Below, piece after piece: positions 1 through 7,967 of a stretch of 64,000 nt of DNA. Every line of letters begins with the position of its first letter. The first letter of the stretch is position 1. A program made the position numbers and the translations under genes. Origin of the DNA: VXPQ01 sp965116435 (GTDB lineage: Bacteria > Bacteroidota > Rhodothermia > Rhodothermales > VXPQ01); contig OZ220686.1 in NCBI GenBank assembly GCA_965116435.1, positions 1,736,001 to 1,800,000 of the forward strand. The letters run 5' to 3'. The notes beneath the pieces are model-generated. The model made no database searches. It saw nothing but the letters and a program-made list of their open reading frames with translations, and was not told the DNA's origin.

Positions 1-755
1 GCGCCCGCCGGATCGTCCGCGTTGAACAGGGCCGCGGCGCGGGCGTCCAACCGATCGAAAAGCGTTTTTTTCGCCGCAAAATATGCGGAGAATGTTTCGT
101 GGTAGTCGAGGTGGTCGCGGGTCAGATTCGTAAACACGGCCACGTCGAACGCCACGCCGGCCAGGCGCTGCTGATCCAGCGCATGGGAAGACGCCTCCAG
201 GACGCAGGCGGCGCATCCTGTGTCCGCCATCTGGCGGAGGAGACGCTGCACGGTCAGGGCGTCGGGCGTCGTAAGGCGGGCAGGAAAGGCTTCGCTGCCC
301 ACGCGCGCCCCGATCGTTCCTATGAACCCGGCCTGCACGCCCAGCAACCCAAGCGCCTGCCACACGAGAAAAGCCACCGTCGTCTTGCCGTTGGTGCCCG
401 TTACGCCCACCACGCGCAACGCATGCGACGGATGGTCGTACCAGGCGGCGGCAAGCACGGCGAGCGCCCATCGGGTATCCCGGACGCGCGCGAAGGCGAC
501 GCCGGGGGGCCGGACCGTCCGACGCACCGACGCCGCCTCGCACACGATCGCGATGGCTCCGTTTTTAACAGCCTTGTCAATGAACAGGTGGCCGTCGACC
601 TCGACGCCTCGAATGGCTACGAAAAGGCCGTTCGGCCCGACCTCGCGGCTGTCGCCAGCCACATGGTCGATATCAATAGTGTCAATGCCTCCCCATGTCT
701 CCATGAGCAAGCCCGCATCCCGCAAGGTTTCCAGCAAGGTTCCGAATGTTTTCAT
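1..755 (-). CDS. murE: UDP-N-acetylmuramyl-tripeptide synthetase, C-terminus beyond window
   Basis: This Mur ligase adds the third amino acid (usually meso-diaminopimelate or lysine) to UDP-MurNAc-L-Ala-D-Glu in the cytoplasm during peptidoglycan synthesis. About 251 codons are present and the 3' part lies outside the window. The N-terminal UDP-binding domain comes first, then the Mur-ligase P-loop VTGTNGKTT near residues 118-126, and later the family-typical DHLDYH. The ATG overlaps the ftsI stop as ATGA, which fixes the start and implies translational coupling at the end of the mraZ-rsmH-ftsL-ftsI run. The third amino acid cannot be told because the C-terminal specificity motif is missing. 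Confidence 0.93.
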   Translation of the reverse strand, partial: MKTFGTLLETLRDAGLLMETWGGIDTIDIDHVAGDSREVGPNGLFVAIRGVEVDGHLFIDKAVKNGAIAIVCEAASVRRTVRPPGVAFARVRDTRWALAVLAAAWYDHPSHALRVVGVTGTNGKTTVAFLVWQALGLLGVQAGFIGTIGARVGSEAFPARLTTPDALTVQRLLRQMADTGCAACVLEASSHALDQQRLAGVAFDVAVFTNLTRDHLDYHETFSAYFAAKKTLFDRLDARAAALFNADDPAG

Positions 756-2719
756 CGGGATCGTAGCACGACGGTTTGCCCAAGAGGATGTCCGGCTTCG
801 GGCTCCTGGGCCGTAACGACCCCTCTTCCTTCAATGCGGATCGGGACATTCCGGCGCGACAACCAGTAGGTTGCCTCGCGCATGGTCCATCCGCGAAAAT
901 CGGGAACGGCGTCGCCGTCCAGGGGCGATGCAGGCGTTTCGCTGCGCTCCCGCGCGAACGCGGGCTGCTCGGGCGCGGGCCCGTCAGGCGCCGCCGCCCC
1001 CGGAAATGACGCAGCCGAAAACGCTTGCCGGGACAGTTCGGGAAACGTGGCGAGCCAACGGGTGGCCGCACGCTGAAAAATCGGCGCGGCAACCTGCCCG
1101 CCATACTGGAATGTTTGCGGCTCGTCTACAGCCACAACCAGCACGATGCGCGGATCGTCCGCAGGAAAAAACCCCGCAAACGAAGCCCGGTACGCATCTT
1201 CGCGGTACCCGCCGTCCGCCGCTTTGAGGGACGTGCCCGTCTTGCCCGCTACCTTCAGGCCCGCTATCTGCGCCCGGGTCGCCGTACCCGTTTCCACGGC
1301 GGCCAGAAACGCAGGCAGAATGGTTTCCGCCGTCGAGGGCATAAACGCCCACCGCACAGAATCCTGCGGAACGCTCCAGGTGGTTCGGCCCGTTACGTCT
1401 CGCCGCTCCGCCACCACATGCGGCTGCACCAGCCGCCCGCCGTTCGCCAGCGCGGCATAGGCCACCGCCATCTGCAAAAGCGTAACGTCCACTTCGTACC
1501 CGATGCCCATGGCCGTCAGCGTGGCGCCGCTCCATGCGTCGGGCGCCTTGAGCGACCCTTGCACCTCTCCAGGCAGATCAATCCCCGTGCGCTGCCCGAA
1601 TCCGAGACCGCGAGCATGTCCGTAGAATATATCCCTGTCTGCACGGGACACCACTTTCGCCGTGCCCACATTGCTCGAAAACGAAATCACTTCCCGAAAC
1701 GGGATGGCGCCGCGCGCGCGCGTGTCGGTGAACGTACGTCCATGCACCACGGCCCATCCGTCCCCGGTCTCGACGGAATCCTCCATTCCGATGAGGCGCT
1801 GCTCGATGGCCGAGACGGCAGACACGAGCTTGAACGTGGAGCCCGGCTCCATCCGGTCCGTAATCACGCGATTCCGCCGCGATTCCGCCGGATACGCACC
1901 CGCCCGGTTGGGGTTGAACGCAGGCACATTGGCCAGGGCGAGCACCGCCCCGGTGCGGGGATCCAGCGCCACCGCGGAGGCGGACAGGGCTTCCATTTCG
2001 GCGACGCCCCGGGCCAGTTCTTCCTCCAGAATGGTCTGCCGCAGCAGGTCTATCGTGAGGATGAGGGACTCCCCGTGCACCGGCTCAACCACTTCCCCGG
2101 AAACGAACGCCCTGATCCGGCCCAGCCGGTTGCGCTGTACGGGCCGCCGCCCGTCCACCCCGCGCAAATACTGGTCGTATTGCAGTTCCAGGCCGCTCAG
2201 CCCGATCCCGTCGGAATTCACAAAGCCCAATACATGCGAAGCCGTGGGTCCGTGATTATACCGGCGGGCGAAAGCCGGATTGAGGATCACGCCGGGCGCC
2301 TGCCAGCGCTCGACCTCCTCCTTCTGCTCCTCCGACAGGCCCCGCACCAGCTGCACGTACTGCGGACTGGTCCGTTCGCGTACGCGCTGTCGATAGCGCT
2401 CGGCGGACGCGCCGGTCAGCGTTGACAATCTTTCAAAGAACGCAGCTCGTTGTTCGTCGAAGCCGGGAACCGTTGGGTCAAGCGCCAGATCGTAGCGCGC
2501 CGTATTCACCGCCAATGTCCGGCCCGCCCGATCATAGATAGCGCCCCGCATCGCCGGAATGCCGACAAACGCATTGGTCTGGCGCCGCCCCTGATCCCGC
2601 AGATCGCCGCCCTCCGTAAGGTGAATACGGAAGACCTGCCCAATGACAAGCAAGGGCAGCAGGCATAGCGCCGTCAGCGCCGCGTACATCCGGATCAGTA
2701 TGGAATCCTTTGCATCCAC
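752..2719 (-). CDS. ftsI: Division-specific transpeptidase (PBP3/FtsI type) with C-terminal PASTA domain
   Basis: This is a septal peptidoglycan D,D-transpeptidase anchored in the inner membrane. An N-terminal membrane segment (LTALCLLPLLVIG, about residues 15-28) is followed by the dimerisation domain and the transpeptidase domain with all three active-site motifs: STFK (about 294-297), SSN (about 348-350) and KTGT (about 493-496). A PASTA-like domain (PDFRGWTMREATYWL onward) fills the last 50 residues, as in many Bacteroidota. I chose the GTG at 2719 because GAGAGG lies 8 nt upstream; a TTG at 2737 and a later ATG are alternatives. It sits between ftsL and murE and its stop overlaps the murE start. 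Confidence 0.93.
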   Translation of the reverse strand: MDAKDSILIRMYAALTALCLLPLLVIGQVFRIHLTEGGDLRDQGRRQTNAFVGIPAMRGAIYDRAGRTLAVNTARYDLALDPTVPGFDEQRAAFFERLSTLTGASAERYRQRVRERTSPQYVQLVRGLSEEQKEEVERWQAPGVILNPAFARRYNHGPTASHVLGFVNSDGIGLSGLELQYDQYLRGVDGRRPVQRNRLGRIRAFVSGEVVEPVHGESLILTIDLLRQTILEEELARGVAEMEALSASAVALDPRTGAVLALANVPAFNPNRAGAYPAESRRNRVITDRMEPGSTFKLVSAVSAIEQRLIGMEDSVETGDGWAVVHGRTFTDTRARGAIPFREVISFSSNVGTAKVVSRADRDIFYGHARGLGFGQRTGIDLPGEVQGSLKAPDAWSGATLTAMGIGYEVDVTLLQMAVAYAALANGGRLVQPHVVAERRDVTGRTTWSVPQDSVRWAFMPSTAETILPAFLAAVETGTATRAQIAGLKVAGKTGTSLKAADGGYREDAYRASFAGFFPADDPRIVLVVAVDEPQTFQYGGQVAAPIFQRAATRWLATFPELSRQAFSAASFPGAAAPDGPAPEQPAFARERSETPASPLDGDAVPDFRGWTMREATYWLSRRNVPIRIEGRGVVTAQEPEAGHPLGQTVVLRSR

Positions 2720-2767
2720 GTGAGTGACCTCTCGCAAACATCTTGCACCTTGTTCGCGTGTGTCCCG

Positions 2768-3205
2768 TCATCCCTCCACCTCGACCGGAGGCCCGGGCGC
2801 GGGATCCGTAACGAGCCCCAATGCATGCGCGCGCTCGTAGATGACAGAAGGGCCAACCATCTGATCGAAATCTCCCTTCAGACGATTGTACTGCAAGTGA
2901 AGCCGAAGATTTTCCTGGCGCTCCCGTTCGAGTTCCGCCAGAATGTGCCGGGTTGTATGAACATGCCCCACATACAGCGTACACAACACGCCGAACCCCG
3001 CCACGATCAGGGCGAATCGCACCGTCGAAATACGTTCCAGAAAGGCCGTGCCGCGCCGGAGAGAAGTTGATTTGCGCTGGTTCAGGTCCTGGATATCCGA
3101 CCAGCCGGGCAATGCCTGCCCGCGGGCCGGTTCCAGGCGAACCGTCTCTGAAACCGGATGGGCTTCTTCGAGCCTGTTCAGGATATGTGTTTCTGGTTTG
3201 TACAT
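2768..3205 (-). CDS. ftsL: FtsL-like division protein
   Basis: This 145-residue single-pass membrane protein has the size and layout of FtsL, which scaffolds FtsB/FtsQ and activates FtsWI at the septum. A basic cytoplasmic N-terminus of about 60 residues precedes a membrane segment (VRFALIVAGFGVLCTLYVG, about 62-80) and a heptad-rich stretch (about 86-112). Sequence conservation in this family is low, so the call rests on topology and on its position between rsmH and ftsI. A perfect 10-bp tandem repeat, TTTGTACATG twice, covers the start codon region (3198-3217) and creates a second, out-of-frame ATG at 3215. Confidence 0.8.
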   Translation of the reverse strand: MYKPETHILNRLEEAHPVSETVRLEPARGQALPGWSDIQDLNQRKSTSLRRGTAFLERISTVRFALIVAGFGVLCTLYVGHVHTTRHILAELERERQENLRLHLQYNRLKGDFDQMVGPSVIYERAHALGLVTDPAPGPPVEVEG

Positions 3206-3230
3206 GTTTGTACATGACGCACGCGTTCGT

Positions 3231-4244
3231 TCATCTCCTTATCGTCTGCACATCCTCGTCCGGGGGCCACGCCAGTTCCGTGCGCTCCGCAATGCGGAGG
3301 CATGCGCTGCGCGCCCGCGGATTGGCGGCTACCTCCTCGGCATCCGGCCGGACCGGCTTCCGCATGCGCTCCTTCCACGGAACAAGCGGATTGCCGTACG
3401 CATCGCGAAACGGCTCCCGCCCGAAATTCCCGTATCTGAAAAACCGTTTGACCCTTCTGTCCTCCAGCGAATGGTAGCTTATCACCGCCATCCGCCCTCC
3501 TGGCCGAACCACATGCACGGACGCTTCGAGCAAGCCCTCCAGTGCCTCCAGTTCGCGATTCACCGCGATGCGCAAGGCCTGAAAGACGCGAGAAAGGGTC
3601 CGAACTGCCTCGCGTCCCGGCGCTACGCGGCGAACCGCCTCGGCCAGTTCCGCGGTGGTCTCGAAGGGCCGGGCCTCCACGATCGCGCGAGCGATCCGGC
3701 CCGACCTCGGCTCTTCGCCAAACGTCGAGAACACCTCTTTCAGCATCCCCCAATCCCACGAATTCACAATGTCGCGGGCGGAACGCCCCCCACGCATATC
3801 CATGCGCATGTCGAGCGCGCCTTCTGAGAGATAACTGAATCCGCGCGAGGCGGTGTCGATCTGGTGAGACGAAACCCCAAGGTCCGCCACCAGACCGTCC
3901 ACCTGCGCCTCTCCGGCTTCTTCGAGCAATTGTTCGATATGTTCGAAATTGCCCCGGAGAGGCGTAAACCGCCCGCGCTCCAAGTCGGCGACGAGTCTGC
4001 TGCAAGATGCATCGAGTGCTTCGACGTCGCGATCGACGCCGAACACCCTGCCTCTCGGTGATAACAACTCGAGCAACGCAGCACTGTGTCCACCCCCACC
4101 CAAGGTAGTATCCACGTACACGCCGCCGGTTTTCGTAATCAGTCCTTCTGTTACAGCCTTGCAAAGAACAGGAATGTGGAACGAGGTTGCGAAATCGCAC
4201 CCTCCGGTATTCCCCATTCGTTTATGTCCATCTCCTCCTGTCAT
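3231..4244 (-). CDS. rsmH: 16S rRNA (cytosine1402-N4)-methyltransferase
   Basis: RsmH (MraW) methylates N4 of C1402 in the decoding centre of 16S rRNA using SAM. The 337-residue length fits the family. Visible motifs are FHIPVLCKAV near the N-terminus, the SAM-binding VDTTLGGGGHS (about residues 44-54), and the late family signature YHSLEDRRVKRFF. An in-frame ATG 9 codons downstream (MGNTGG) is an alternative start. It follows mraZ by 36 nt and precedes ftsL by 25 nt in the dcw operon. Confidence 0.96.
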   Translation of the reverse strand: MTGGDGHKRMGNTGGCDFATSFHIPVLCKAVTEGLITKTGGVYVDTTLGGGGHSAALLELLSPRGRVFGVDRDVEALDASCSRLVADLERGRFTPLRGNFEHIEQLLEEAGEAQVDGLVADLGVSSHQIDTASRGFSYLSEGALDMRMDMRGGRSARDIVNSWDWGMLKEVFSTFGEEPRSGRIARAIVEARPFETTAELAEAVRRVAPGREAVRTLSRVFQALRIAVNRELEALEGLLEASVHVVRPGGRMAVISYHSLEDRRVKRFFRYGNFGREPFRDAYGNPLVPWKERMRKPVRPDAEEVAANPRARSACLRIAERTELAWPPDEDVQTIRR

Positions 4245-4280
4245 CCTCCGTGACGGAACATTTTCCGCCGTTCAATGGCG

Positions 4281-4733
4281 CTACAGATCCCTGCCCATCT
4301 CGAAAATCCGCTCCGCCACATCCGGGTAATCCGCTTCCTGCTCGGCCTGGGCGGCAAACACCGCTGGATTCCAGATTTCGATACGATCCAGTACGCCAAT
4401 GATTAGCACGGCGCTTTCGAGACCGGCAAATTCGATCAGGTTCTTCGGAACCACGATGCGCCCCTGTCTGTCCAGCACGACTTCATCCGCCCAACGCATG
4501 ATCGTCCGCACGAAACTGCGCGCTTCGGATTGATACGTGTTCAGCCGGGCGATCTCCGCCTCGCGTCTTGCCCATTCGTCCATCGGAAAGAGCAGGATGC
4601 ACTGCTCGAAGCCGCGCGTAATCGTAAAGCTGTTGTTCGCTTCCGGGTTCAGCGCACTCCGCATCCTCGCCGGGATCGCTATGCGACCCTTGCTGTCTAC
4701 GGAGTATTCTGCCTGTCCCTTGAAGCTTGCCAT
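4281..4733 (-). CDS. mraZ: Transcriptional regulator MraZ
   Basis: MraZ is a DNA-binding repressor of the division cluster, built from two SpoVT/AbrB-like half domains that oligomerise into a ring. The 150 residues contain both halves, starting with YSVDSKGRIAIPARMR (about 10-25) and DRQGRIVVPKNLIEFAGL (about 88-105). It is the first gene of the minus-strand dcw run, and an operator-like pair of TGGGG repeats lies about 90 nt upstream, consistent with autoregulation. Confidence 0.96.
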   Translation of the reverse strand: MASFKGQAEYSVDSKGRIAIPARMRSALNPEANNSFTITRGFEQCILLFPMDEWARREAEIARLNTYQSEARSFVRTIMRWADEVVLDRQGRIVVPKNLIEFAGLESAVLIIGVLDRIEIWNPAVFAAQAEQEADYPDVAERIFEMGRDL

Positions 4734-4822
4734 AATGCCAAAGAAGCAGCGGATGGAACCATGAACCGGGATAATGCTTTCGGCGCGGTACGCCTATTCA
4801 CCGTCCCCGTCATGGGAATGTT

Positions 4823-4876
4823 CCCCACTTTTCCCCACCTGCTTGGCTAAATTACGACGTAAAATTGGAATGTCAA
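4823..4876 (-). promoter_or_regulatory. dcw promoter and MraZ operator
   Basis: On the minus strand a TTGACA (4871-4876) is followed after 16 nt by TAATTTAG (4847-4854). Ten bases further lie two TGGGG repeats separated by exactly 5 nt (4833-4837 and 4823-4827). MraZ of E. coli binds direct TGGGN repeats with 5-nt spacers at the same place; here two rather than three repeats are clear. The operator would overlap the transcription start. Between this site and the element at 4978 I see only AT-rich sequence without a gene. Confidence 0.72.
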
Positions 4877-4977
4877 GCCTTTTATGGGAAAAAAATCACG
4901 CTGGAGGCAATATTTTTATACATAGATATGTGTAATATATGTGCAGCACGAGTATACATTCCCTTCCTGAAGAAATA

Positions 4978-5237
4978 TTAAGGATGCACTGATCAAATCC
5001 ACTTCGATCAGTGCTTCACGTACGCACATAGCGTTTGTAATGATTTCATCGTTAAAATCATCGGAAAACATGGCGTTTTGCACCGTCGGGGTCGTGAAGC
5101 GCCCTTCGGGAGGCATCGAGGAGCGCGCTGGCTGCGTCATTCCTCATTACGTGGGACCTACCACGCTGCTTCGTCATTCCTTGCCAGCCCACTCCTCGCT
5201 GCCTCTGATCTTCGCGGACTTAATCAGAGCATCCTTA
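4978..5237 (+). repeat. Dispersed 260-bp inverted-end element, full copy A
   Basis: The element starts with TTAAGGATGCACTGATCAA and ends with TTAATCAGAGCATCCTTA, which is nearly the reverse complement. An almost identical element of the same length lies at 49072-49331. It has an internal stem (ATGATTT / AAATCAT). Short frames are open on both strands but differ between copies by replacements, so no coding role is evident. TA borders both ends, as in TA-targeting MITEs. It sits between the mraZ promoter and the 3' end of pyrG. Confidence 0.85.
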
Positions 5238-5250
5238 GGGGGACTATTCG

Positions 5251-5271
5251 GGCGCGGAGGGCGCCCGCGCC
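5251..5271 (-). terminator. Possible hairpin terminator of pyrG
   Basis: GGCGCGG and CCGCGCC form a perfect 7-bp stem with a 7-nt loop directly at the pyrG stop codon. No U-run follows in the direction of transcription, so intrinsic termination is uncertain. Confidence 0.35.
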
Positions 5272-6971
5272 TACATTTTCGCCGACGCGAGCGGTATGGA
5301 CCGGCGCCGGCGCGAAGGACGCGGGGACGCCATCATATCCTTCTCCCGGGCAAACTCCAGGCACGCCGCCACAAAGGAACGGAAAAGCGGATGCGGCTGC
5401 GCCACCGTGCTTTTGTATTCGGGATGGAATTGTACGCCGACAAACCAGCGATGCGCAGGCAACTCGACGATCTCCACAAGGTCCCGGCCCGGATTGACCC
5501 CCGTGAAACGCATGCCGTGTTCAAGCAATTTGTAGCGCAGCACATTGTTCACTTCATACCGGTGCCGGTGCCGCTCCGATATTTCAAGGGTCCCGTAAAT
5601 CTCCGCCACGCGGGAATCTTCGGCCAGGCGGCATTCGTACGCCCCAAGGCGCATGGTGCCCCCCTTGTCCGCAATCCGTTTCTGCTCTTCCATAATGTCG
5701 ATCACCGGATGCACGGTATCCGGGTCGAACTCCGTGGAATGGGCGTCCTCCCAACCGCAGAGCTGCCGCGCAAATTCTATGACGGCGCACTGCATGCCAA
5801 GGCATATCCCGAAGAAAGGAATGTCGTTTTCACGGGCGTACCGGACCACAGCGATCTTCCCGTCGATGCCCCGGTCGCCAAAGCCCGGCGCAACCAGAAT
5901 GCCTGCCACCTCGCCAAGCAGGGCCGCTACATTGTCTTCCGTGATGTCGTCGGACAACACATACTGCAGATCGACCTGCACCCCGTTCGCCGCGCCCGCG
6001 AGGATAAAACTTTCGGTGATGGACTTGTAGGCGTCCTGATGCTCCACGTACTTGCCTGCGAGGGCAATGCGCACGGCGCCCTTCGCATTCTTCAGCGTTT
6101 TCAGGAAGCGAATCCATTCCTGCATGCCCGGCGCATCCGAAATCGTCGCCGCGCCGTTCCCCGAGGACATGCCAAGCCGCTCGAACACAATATCGTCCAG
6201 CCCCTCCTCGGCCAAAAGCAGGGGCACTTCATAGATGGACTCCGCATCCCGCGCCGCAATCACTGCGCGCGGCTCCACGTTACAGAACAGGGCGATCTTT
6301 TTGCGCAATTCCTCGTCCAGCGGCCTTTCCGACCGGCACACCAGCACATCGGGCTGCAGCCCGTACGACAGCAGCGTCTTTACGGAATGCTGCGTCGGCT
6401 TCGTTTTTAGTTCGCCCGCCGCGGAGAGAAACGGAACCAGGGTCAAGTGTACGTCCAGTGCGTTCCGCGCGCCGATTTCGTACCGGAGTTGCCGAATGGC
6501 TTCAAGGTAGGGCAGGCTTTCGATGTCACCGACCGTGCCGCCAATTTCGGTAATCACCACATCGTACCGCCCCGTATCGCGGAGCGTCAGCATCTGCCGC
6601 TTGATCTCGTCGATAACATGGGGCACCACCTGTACGGTCTTGCCCAGATACACGCCGGACCGCTCTTTCGTAATCACCTCAAGGTAAATGCGCCCGGTCG
6701 TGACATTGTTGGCCTGGCTCATGGGCCGTCCGAGGAACCGCTCGTAATGCCCCAGGTCCAGATCGGTCTCGGCCCCGTCTTCCGTGACGTACACTTCCCC
6801 GTGCTCGTAGGGATTCATCGTCCCGGGATCGACATTGATGTAGGGATCGAGTTTCTGAATGGTGACGCGCAAGCCCCTCGACTCCAGCAGCTGCCCCAGC
6901 GATGCGCAGACGATCCCTTTGCCCAGCGACGACGTAACGCCTCCTGTAACGAAGATATATTTTGTCTGCAT
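5271..6971 (-). CDS. pyrG: CTP synthase
   Basis: CTP synthase aminates UTP to CTP with glutamine and ATP, the last step of de novo pyrimidine synthesis. From the chosen ATG it has 566 residues. The N-terminal synthetase domain opens with KYIFVTGGVTSSLGKGI (P-loop) and the C-terminal class I glutamine amidotransferase domain has the nucleophile motif FFGICLGMQ and a late HPEY. The start is the ATG at 6971, preceded by GGGGGGA 6-8 nt upstream; an upstream in-frame extension of 19 codons lacks family similarity. An inverted-end element lies on each side of the gene. Confidence 0.97.
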   Translation of the reverse strand: MQTKYIFVTGGVTSSLGKGIVCASLGQLLESRGLRVTIQKLDPYINVDPGTMNPYEHGEVYVTEDGAETDLDLGHYERFLGRPMSQANNVTTGRIYLEVITKERSGVYLGKTVQVVPHVIDEIKRQMLTLRDTGRYDVVITEIGGTVGDIESLPYLEAIRQLRYEIGARNALDVHLTLVPFLSAAGELKTKPTQHSVKTLLSYGLQPDVLVCRSERPLDEELRKKIALFCNVEPRAVIAARDAESIYEVPLLLAEEGLDDIVFERLGMSSGNGAATISDAPGMQEWIRFLKTLKNAKGAVRIALAGKYVEHQDAYKSITESFILAGAANGVQVDLQYVLSDDITEDNVAALLGEVAGILVAPGFGDRGIDGKIAVVRYARENDIPFFGICLGMQCAVIEFARQLCGWEDAHSTEFDPDTVHPVIDIMEEQKRIADKGGTMRLGAYECRLAEDSRVAEIYGTLEISERHRHRYEVNNVLRYKLLEHGMRFTGVNPGRDLVEIVELPAHRWFVGVQFHPEYKSTVAQPHPLFRSFVAACLEFAREKDMMASPRPSRRRRSIPLASAKM

Positions 6972-7036
6972 GGATCCCCCCGGTTTAGCCTGTAACGGCA
7001 GGGCGCGCGCTCCGGTTTCCATCCGCATTCTGTTCT

Positions 7037-7080
7037 TTAGGATGCACTGATCTTCGCGGACTTAATCAGAGCATCCTTTA
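7037..7080 (+). repeat. 44-bp minimal copy of the inverted-end element
   Basis: This copy is only the left end (TTAGGATGCACTGATC) fused to the right end (CTTCGCGGACTTAATCAGAGCATCC). The junction lies in the GATC shared by both ends of the full element, as if recombination at GATC had removed the interior. It overlaps the 3' end of the methyltransferase gene and supplies its stop codon. Confidence 0.8.
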
Positions 7081-7901
7081 CGCGTTTTCTTGCGGGCCAC
7101 GAGAATCAGCCCCGTGCCGGTTTCGTTGTGCGCGCGCACATCCATGGCGTTCAGGAGCAAGCCGACGGGCAACGCCGCAAGGTAGTACGCCGGCAGCACG
7201 GCAAACGCCAGCCGCGTTGCGGACAACATACGCATGGGCCATTTGACAAGGATGCGCCAGGCGATCGAACCGAAGGTCCCGTAGGTATACCGGGCCCGCA
7301 CCGTCTCCAGGCCGGCCTCCGCCATCTTGTCCCGCAACGCCTCCAGGCCGTATCCGGGGCGGACATGCTCGCCGATAAACCCGTCCTCGCCGTGCGTAGC
7401 CGTATCCGATCCCCCCTGGTCCGACGGCGTGTTGACAATCACATGCCCGCCCTCCCGGAGCATCTGCGCAAAATTGCGGAAAACGGTGCGGTCGTCCTCG
7501 ATATGCTCCATCACATCCACGGAAACGATGAGATCGAACGTCTGGTCCAGGGGCGGGCCGGTCAGGTCGTACTCCAGAAACGTCATGCGATCCTGTAGCC
7601 CCGTCCGCTCCGCAAACCGCCTCAGATCGGCGAGATAATCCGACTTGACGTCCACAGCCAGCACCCGGGCGCCCGGAAACCGCCGGGCGATGTACGCCGC
7701 ATATTGCCCGAACCCTGTTCCCGCATCCAGCGTTATTATAGGTTGCCCCGCCTGCACAGATCCCAGCAAGGCATGCACTTCCCGCCGGACATACCAGGAC
7801 CGCAAAAACACGGCATGGAGCAGCGCGAAAAACAGGCGCTGCAACGCGGGATGGATGCGGAAAAATTTTCCCAGCGCATCTTTGATCGGATCGTATTCCA
7901 T
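7062..7901 (-). CDS. Class I SAM-dependent methyltransferase, unknown substrate
   Basis: A 279-residue protein with a Rossmann methyltransferase fold: motif I LDAGTGFGQYAAYIA (about residues 58-72), an acidic end of strand 2 (VDVKSD) and a post-motif ITLD/VSVDVMEH region. The C-terminal third is hydrophobic (LAFAVLPAYYLAALPVGLLL), suggesting membrane association. It follows a glycosyltransferase pair and may modify a lipid-linked glycan or polyketide-like lipid; this is inference from context. Its last codons and TAA stop (GCSD-stop) lie inside the 44-bp element, so the original C-terminus was probably replaced when the element arrived. Confidence 0.85.
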   Translation of the reverse strand: MEYDPIKDALGKFFRIHPALQRLFFALLHAVFLRSWYVRREVHALLGSVQAGQPIITLDAGTGFGQYAAYIARRFPGARVLAVDVKSDYLADLRRFAERTGLQDRMTFLEYDLTGPPLDQTFDLIVSVDVMEHIEDDRTVFRNFAQMLREGGHVIVNTPSDQGGSDTATHGEDGFIGEHVRPGYGLEALRDKMAEAGLETVRARYTYGTFGSIAWRILVKWPMRMLSATRLAFAVLPAYYLAALPVGLLLNAMDVRAHNETGTGLILVARKKTRKGCSD

Positions 7902-7967
7902 GAGCGTGCTCTTGCGGGGATTCCTCGGGGAGATTATCGCGGGTACTATCCGGATATTGTCTGGATA

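Noticed and set aside
99..869. Plus-strand open frames over the start of the window
   Set aside because: They are shadows of murE, whose minus-strand translation has the Mur-ligase P-loop and DHLDYH.
5040..6410. A 456-codon plus-strand frame starting inside the dispersed element
   Set aside because: It runs antisense to pyrG and has no protein character; its beginning is shared with other element copies by sequence repetition only.
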